Source of the DNA: Pseudomonadota bacterium
GTDB lineage: Bacteria; Pseudomonadota; Gammaproteobacteria; Pseudomonadales; Azotimanducaceae
NCBI GenBank assembly: GCA_009936895.1
Contig: JAACDS010000066.1
Location: 1 to 7,346 of the forward strand
Length of the DNA stretch: 7,346 nucleotides
Direction: 5' to 3'
The notes under the pieces were generated by a model. That model did no database searches, was not told the origin of the DNA, and saw nothing but the letters and a program-made list of their open reading frames with translations. Of this stretch, positions 4,330-7,346 are shown in pieces (within the stretch, counting starts at the first letter, position 1; each line of letters begins with the position of its first letter). The position numbers were made by a program, and so were the translations under genes.

Positions 4330-7124
4330 CGGGTGGGACCGCTGGCGATGGATACTCCTTGAGCTCGTAGGGCCGCTTCTCGCTCTCGACGCTTTACTTC
4401 GCGAGGGTCATTCGATGCTCGAACAGGTCTGCTCGGTTTGGCAGGTGCTTCCTCTGTCGCGGGTACTTCCTCTATTTCGGGTTCTTCGATTACAGAATCT
4501 TCAACCACAGGTTCTTCGATTACGGACTCTTCAACCACCGCTTCTTCAACCACAGCTTTTTCAGCCGAAGCTTCGTCAACGACAGCGTTCACCTCAGCTT
4601 CCGTCGCCGCAGACTCTTCGATGGCTGAAGGCTCTTCTTCAGCCGAAGACTCCATCACCACAGGGGGCTCTGAGGTTGCGTCTGTAACCGGACTGTTCGT
4701 GTCTACGGCAGCCGGTGGGGCTGCTGCGTCAATCTTGGCGGGTAGCTCTGCCGATGTATCGATCACAGGCTCAACCACTGTCTCATCGATGGTCTCAGCT
4801 TTCGTTTCTTTGTTGCGATTGCGTGGGTCGTTGCCCGCTCTCCCGCTACGCGGGGCGGGTCGTTCAGCCGGTGCGCTGGGCCTGGTCGGTGCTTCTTCTA
4901 CAATGACGGTAGTATTGCTTGCGGCAGCTCGGGGCGGCTTCGCTTCTTGTGTCCGTTGGGCGCTGCGATCACGCTTCGGCTGGCGTTTGCTGTTGGCTAA
5001 CGCCTCTGCAGAAGGTTGCCGCAGCTCTGGATCGACAGCAACGAATGCCTCATCGGTCGTTGCTGTTTGGCTGATGTTGGAGGACGCTTGCTCGCCAGTA
5101 TCCCTGCCACGTCGTCGCCGGTCTTCGCGTCGAGGCTGACCTTTGTTGCGCTTCTCATCGCTAGAATCCGACTGTTCGTTAAGGTTGGCCTTACCGTGTT
5201 GGGATTCTTGAGGCTTGGTATCACGTTCTGATCTCGCGCTGTCTTTTGAACGTCCTCGGTTTTTTTCGGGCCGATCCTCTCGGTCGCGACGAGGTTCACT
5301 GTTGTTCCGGTTTCGGTTTCGACCTTTGCGATCATCGTCATTTCTATTGCGGCTGCGGTTACGGTTTGATTGGCCTCGGTCGCGCTTGGGCTTTTCTTCG
5401 ACTACCGGCTCGTCAGAAAACAGAGCGGTCATCACGCGTGAGAAAAAGCCTGGCTTGCTGGCTTTAGGCGCCTCGTTCTCCTTAGGTTGTTCAGCCGTCA
5501 CCGTTGAAGCCGGTGTTGGCGGGGGAGCCGCCAACTGGGGTTTGACGGCGGCTTCTCGTTTAGCCGGTGCCTGAGCTTCTACTGGGATTTCCTGCTGCTG
5601 TGCATGGTTGGCCAGATCAGAAAGCGTGTGGCTTGGAATATCACCCTCGCTTTCTGCTTGATCGCTGCGCAGTCGCTCAACCAAGTAGTGAGGTGTTTCC
5701 AGATTCATGTTCGGGATGATGACGATATGCGTGCCGGTACGATTTTCGATATCGGCCAGATCACTGCGCTTTTCATTCAACAGAAAGGCGCCGATCGCCA
5801 GCGGTACCTGAACGCGAATGACCGCGCTGCGTTCTTTCAGGGATTCCTCTTCCATCACGCGCAAAATCGCCAGGGCCAGCGAGCGCGTGTCCCGAATACG
5901 GCCTTGACCATTGCAACGCGGACAAAGCCCAGTGCTGATTTCTTCCAGTGAGGGCCGTAAGCGTTGCCGACTCATTTCCATCAGACCGAAACGGGAAATA
6001 CGTCCGGTTTGGATACGAGCACGGTCTGATTCGAGCGCGTTGCGCATTCTGGTTTCGATGGCGCGTTGATTTGCCGGATTGATCATATCGATGAAATCGA
6101 TGACCACGAGGCCGCCGATATCGCGAATACGCAGCTGGCGAGCAATTTCATCGGCCGCTTCTAGGTTGGTATTGGTGGCGGTTTCTTCAATGTCATGGCC
6201 CTTGGTGGCACGGGCCGAATTGATGTCGATGGACACCAAGGCTTCCGTCGGATCAATGACGATGCTGCCGCCAGACGGCAGTTTTACCGTGTGCTCAAAT
6301 GCCGTTTCAATCTGGCTTTCGATTTGGTATCGGCTGAACAGCGGGATCGAGTCGCTGTAAGCCTTGAGCTTGGCAGAATAATTCGGCATGACCTGAGCGA
6401 TAAACGCTGATGCTTCAGCATAGGCCGCTTCACCTTCAACCAACACCTCGCCAACATCAGCGCGAAGGTTGTCTCGAATGGTTCGCAGGACCGCGCTGTT
6501 TTCTTGGTACAGTAGGGAAGGCGTAGGCTCGTCTTGTTCGGCGGTTTGAATGGCTTGCCAGACTTGCAGCAGGTAGTTCAGATCCCAATTCAGCTCTTCG
6601 GCGCTGCGGCCGACACCGGCGGTTCTGACGATAACACCCATGCCTTCAGGAATTTCCATCTGGGACATTGCGCTACGCAATTGATCTCGCTCTTCACCTT
6701 CAATGCGTCGTGAGATGCCACCTGCCCGAGGGTTGTTCGGCATTAAGACCATGTATCGACCGGCCAAGCTCAAAAACGTAGTCAGAGCCGCGCCTTTATT
6801 ACCGCGTTCTTCTTTTTCTACCTGAACCAAAATTTCCTGACCCTCGCGGACCAGTTCTTGGATTGGCGCGCGCTGGCTAGCACCCTTCTTAAAGTAGTTT
6901 CGGGAAATTTCTTTTAGCGGCAAAAAACCATGGCGCTCTGAGCCGAAATCGACAAAGGCGGCTTCCAAACTGGGTTCAACCCGGGTGATTTTTGCTTTGT
7001 AGATGCTCGCTTTCTTTTGTTCGCGGGCACTGTTTTCAATATCGAGATCGTAAAGTTTTTGGCCGTCCACCAGTGCAATCCGAACTTCTTCAGATTGGGT
7101 GGCGTTAATCAGCATTCTTTTCAT
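4290..7124 (-). CDS. rne: Ribonuclease E
   Basis: RNase E is the membrane-bound endonuclease that starts mRNA decay, processes rRNA and tRNA precursors, and scaffolds the degradosome. The start MKRMLINATQ is nearly that of E. coli. The S1 domain covers about 37-120, the 5'-phosphate sensor includes Arg167 and Thr168, and the catalytic metal site is Asp300, Asn302 and Asp343. The zinc link CPRC (401-404) joins protomers of the tetramer. The non-catalytic half begins near 500. KPGFFSRVMTALFS (557-570) fits the amphipathic membrane-binding segment, Arg/Lys/Asn-rich RNA-binding stretches run from about 578 to 675, and an acidic Val/Glu repeat region spans about 822-893. N-D-P-R occurs at 765-768 and 905-908, a short motif I associate with partner binding in Pseudomonas-type RNase E (from memory). 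At 944 residues it is shorter than E. coli (1061). The C-terminal tail is Ser-rich, and its codons overlap the murB end. Confidence 0.98.
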   Translation of the reverse strand: MKRMLINATQSEEVRIALVDGQKLYDLDIENSAREQKKASIYKAKITRVEPSLEAAFVDFGSERHGFLPLKEISRNYFKKGASQRAPIQELVREGQEILVQVEKEERGNKGAALTTFLSLAGRYMVLMPNNPRAGGISRRIEGEERDQLRSAMSQMEIPEGMGVIVRTAGVGRSAEELNWDLNYLLQVWQAIQTAEQDEPTPSLLYQENSAVLRTIRDNLRADVGEVLVEGEAAYAEASAFIAQVMPNYSAKLKAYSDSIPLFSRYQIESQIETAFEHTVKLPSGGSIVIDPTEALVSIDINSARATKGHDIEETATNTNLEAADEIARQLRIRDIGGLVVIDFIDMINPANQRAIETRMRNALESDRARIQTGRISRFGLMEMSRQRLRPSLEEISTGLCPRCNGQGRIRDTRSLALAILRVMEEESLKERSAVIRVQVPLAIGAFLLNEKRSDLADIENRTGTHIVIIPNMNLETPHYLVERLRSDQAESEGDIPSHTLSDLANHAQQQEIPVEAQAPAKREAAVKPQLAAPPPTPASTVTAEQPKENEAPKASKPGFFSRVMTALFSDEPVVEEKPKRDRGQSNRNRSRNRNDDDRKGRNRNRNNSEPRRDREDRPEKNRGRSKDSARSERDTKPQESQHGKANLNEQSDSSDEKRNKGQPRREDRRRRGRDTGEQASSNISQTATTDEAFVAVDPELRQPSAEALANSKRQPKRDRSAQRTQEAKPPRAAASNTTVIVEEAPTRPSAPAERPAPRSGRAGNDPRNRNKETKAETIDETVVEPVIDTSAELPAKIDAAAPPAAVDTNSPVTDATSEPPVVMESSAEEEPSAIEESAATEAEVNAVVDEASAEKAVVEEAVVEESVIEEPVVEDSVIEEPEIEEVPATEEAPAKPSRPVRASNDPREVKRREREAALRAQGVSIASGPTRQDKTEGSSSSST
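4481..4540 (-). repeat. Two-copy 30-bp tandem repeat in the acidic region of rne
   Basis: Bases 4481-4510 and 4511-4540 agree at 27 of 30 positions, and a partial copy (cttcttcaaccacag) continues at 4541. In rne this encodes ten-residue units such as VVEESVIEEP and VVEDSVIEEP. The repeat is in frame, so copy-number change would lengthen or shorten the disordered acidic tail without a frameshift. Confidence 0.85.
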
Positions 7125-7130
7125 GTTATG

Positions 7131-7134
7131 TCCT
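7131..7134 (-). promoter_or_regulatory. Ribosome binding site of rne, overlapping an upstream stop codon
   Basis: On the - strand AGGA lies six bases before the rne ATG (7124-7122). It overlaps the TAG (7135-7133) that ends the open frame upstream, an arrangement common where translation of adjacent genes is coupled. Confidence 0.6.
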
Positions 7135-7345
7135 AAGCGACGGAGCCGGCCTGTTTTGGCTTGCCTGGGCTCGTGTCGTATTCAAAGGACGCTTCAGGAG
7201 GGCTATAAAGCTTCGCTATCAGTCCAAGAGCGCAGTCCAATAAGAAACCGTAATCATAAAAAGCATCGGGCCTAACATACTGCTTCAGCCAAGCTTTACT
7301 GGCGCCTTGGTATCCAAGGAGGTTTTGAAACGCCCTAGGGTATAC
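7133..7345 (-). CDS. Unrecognised protein, C-terminal fragment upstream of rne (partial)
   Basis: A frame of 70 codons is open from the right edge to TAG at 7135-7133, on the same strand as rne and eight bases from it. It contains no ATG, so it would be the end of a longer gene starting outside the window. The translation is protein-like, with many aromatic residues (AFQNLLGYQ near the start, then WLKQYV, DAFYDYGFLL, ALGLIAKLYS) and a Gly/Pro/Lys-rich end (SPGKPKQAGSVA). I do not recognise a family. Third-position GC is about half, and two AGG and one ATA codon occur, which are less favoured in the neighbours; this weakens the case or hints at a different origin. The alternative is that the region is simply the untranslated leader of rne. 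A 6-bp hairpin (CCTTGG-TAT-CCAAGG, 7305-7319) lies inside it. Confidence 0.4.
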   Translation of the reverse strand, partial: VYPRAFQNLLGYQGASKAWLKQYVRPDAFYDYGFLLDCALGLIAKLYSPPEASFEYDTSPGKPKQAGSVA

Positions 7346-7346
7346 G

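Noticed and set aside
4315..4333. Short hairpin CCGTC/GACGG at the murB end as a terminator
   Set aside because: It has only five pairs, no T-run on either strand, and lies in coding sequence, so it is too weak to call.
4438..5139. Long + strand open frame (233 codons, Ser/Ala/Thr-rich) opposite rne
   Set aside because: It mirrors the low-complexity Glu/Val/Ala/Arg codons of the rne scaffold half. Low-complexity composition, no ribosome site and no recognisable domain mark it as a shadow.
5215..5574. + strand Arg/Ser/Phe-rich open frame (119 codons) opposite the Arg-rich region of rne
   Set aside because: It is the complement of Arg/Asn/Asp-rich codons of RNase E. The strong match of rne to its family leaves no reason to call a second gene.
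7316..7323. Perfect ribosome-site-like AAGGAGGT on the + strand near the right edge
   Set aside because: No ATG, GTG or TTG follows at a usable distance before the window ends, and the complement may be coding.
2723..7345. The 11-base word GTATACCCTAG at 2723-2733 and its complement at 7335-7345, both near gene starts
   Set aside because: In a window this size about a dozen shared 11-base words are expected by chance over both strands, the match does not extend further, and the second copy may lie in coding sequence.

Overview
The window holds a compact chromosomal stretch of a gammaproteobacterium. It carries conserved envelope genes (lpxK, kdsB, murB) next to rne, an arrangement familiar from Pseudomonas and marine relatives. 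The RNase E catalytic half is close to the E. coli protein, and its scaffold half carries two N-D-P-R motifs of the kind I associate with Pseudomonas-type RNase E. GC content is moderate to high and genes are tightly packed with short overlaps. No RNA gene, insertion sequence, phage gene or CRISPR array is visible. No stretch longer than 300 bases lacks a gene.

Left part (1-1890, + strand): lipopolysaccharide genes. The lpxK frame has no stop back to the left window edge. The upstream residues begin N-A-Q-F-Q-D-E, which resembles the end of the lipid A flippase MsbA, followed by a Pro/Ala-rich stretch that runs straight into LpxK. This suggests an MsbA-LpxK fusion, or at least a shared frame without a stop. 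kdsB follows with a one-base overlap, so flipping of lipid A, its 4'-phosphorylation and Kdo activation are grouped. A 9-bp hairpin contains the kdsB stop codon.

Middle (1920-4329): a short-chain dehydrogenase lies on the - strand, convergent with kdsB and very like type-2 3-hydroxyacyl-CoA dehydrogenase (HSD17B10 type). Divergent from it, across about 70 bases of probable promoter DNA, is an AlkB-family dioxygenase for alkylated nucleic acids. This overlaps murB by four bases (ATGA), so a repair gene and an essential peptidoglycan gene form one transcription unit. The low-molecular-weight tyrosine phosphatase gene often found between kdsB and murB in Pseudomonas is absent here.

Right part (4290-7346, - strand): rne, 944 codons, convergent with murB. 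The two coding regions overlap tail to tail by 40 bases, and the overlap includes the probable catalytic Glu of MurB. The rne scaffold half has an amphipathic membrane-binding segment, Arg-rich blocks, an acidic repeat region and the N-D-P-R motifs. Just upstream of rne, an open frame on the same strand enters from the right edge and stops 8 bases before the rne start. If it is real, rne is the distal gene of an operon rather than having a long autoregulatory leader at this point.

The best candidate for something unusual is the apparent MsbA-LpxK continuity at the left edge, followed by the rne upstream context and the murB/rne overlap. I see no defence system or other wholly new gene system.
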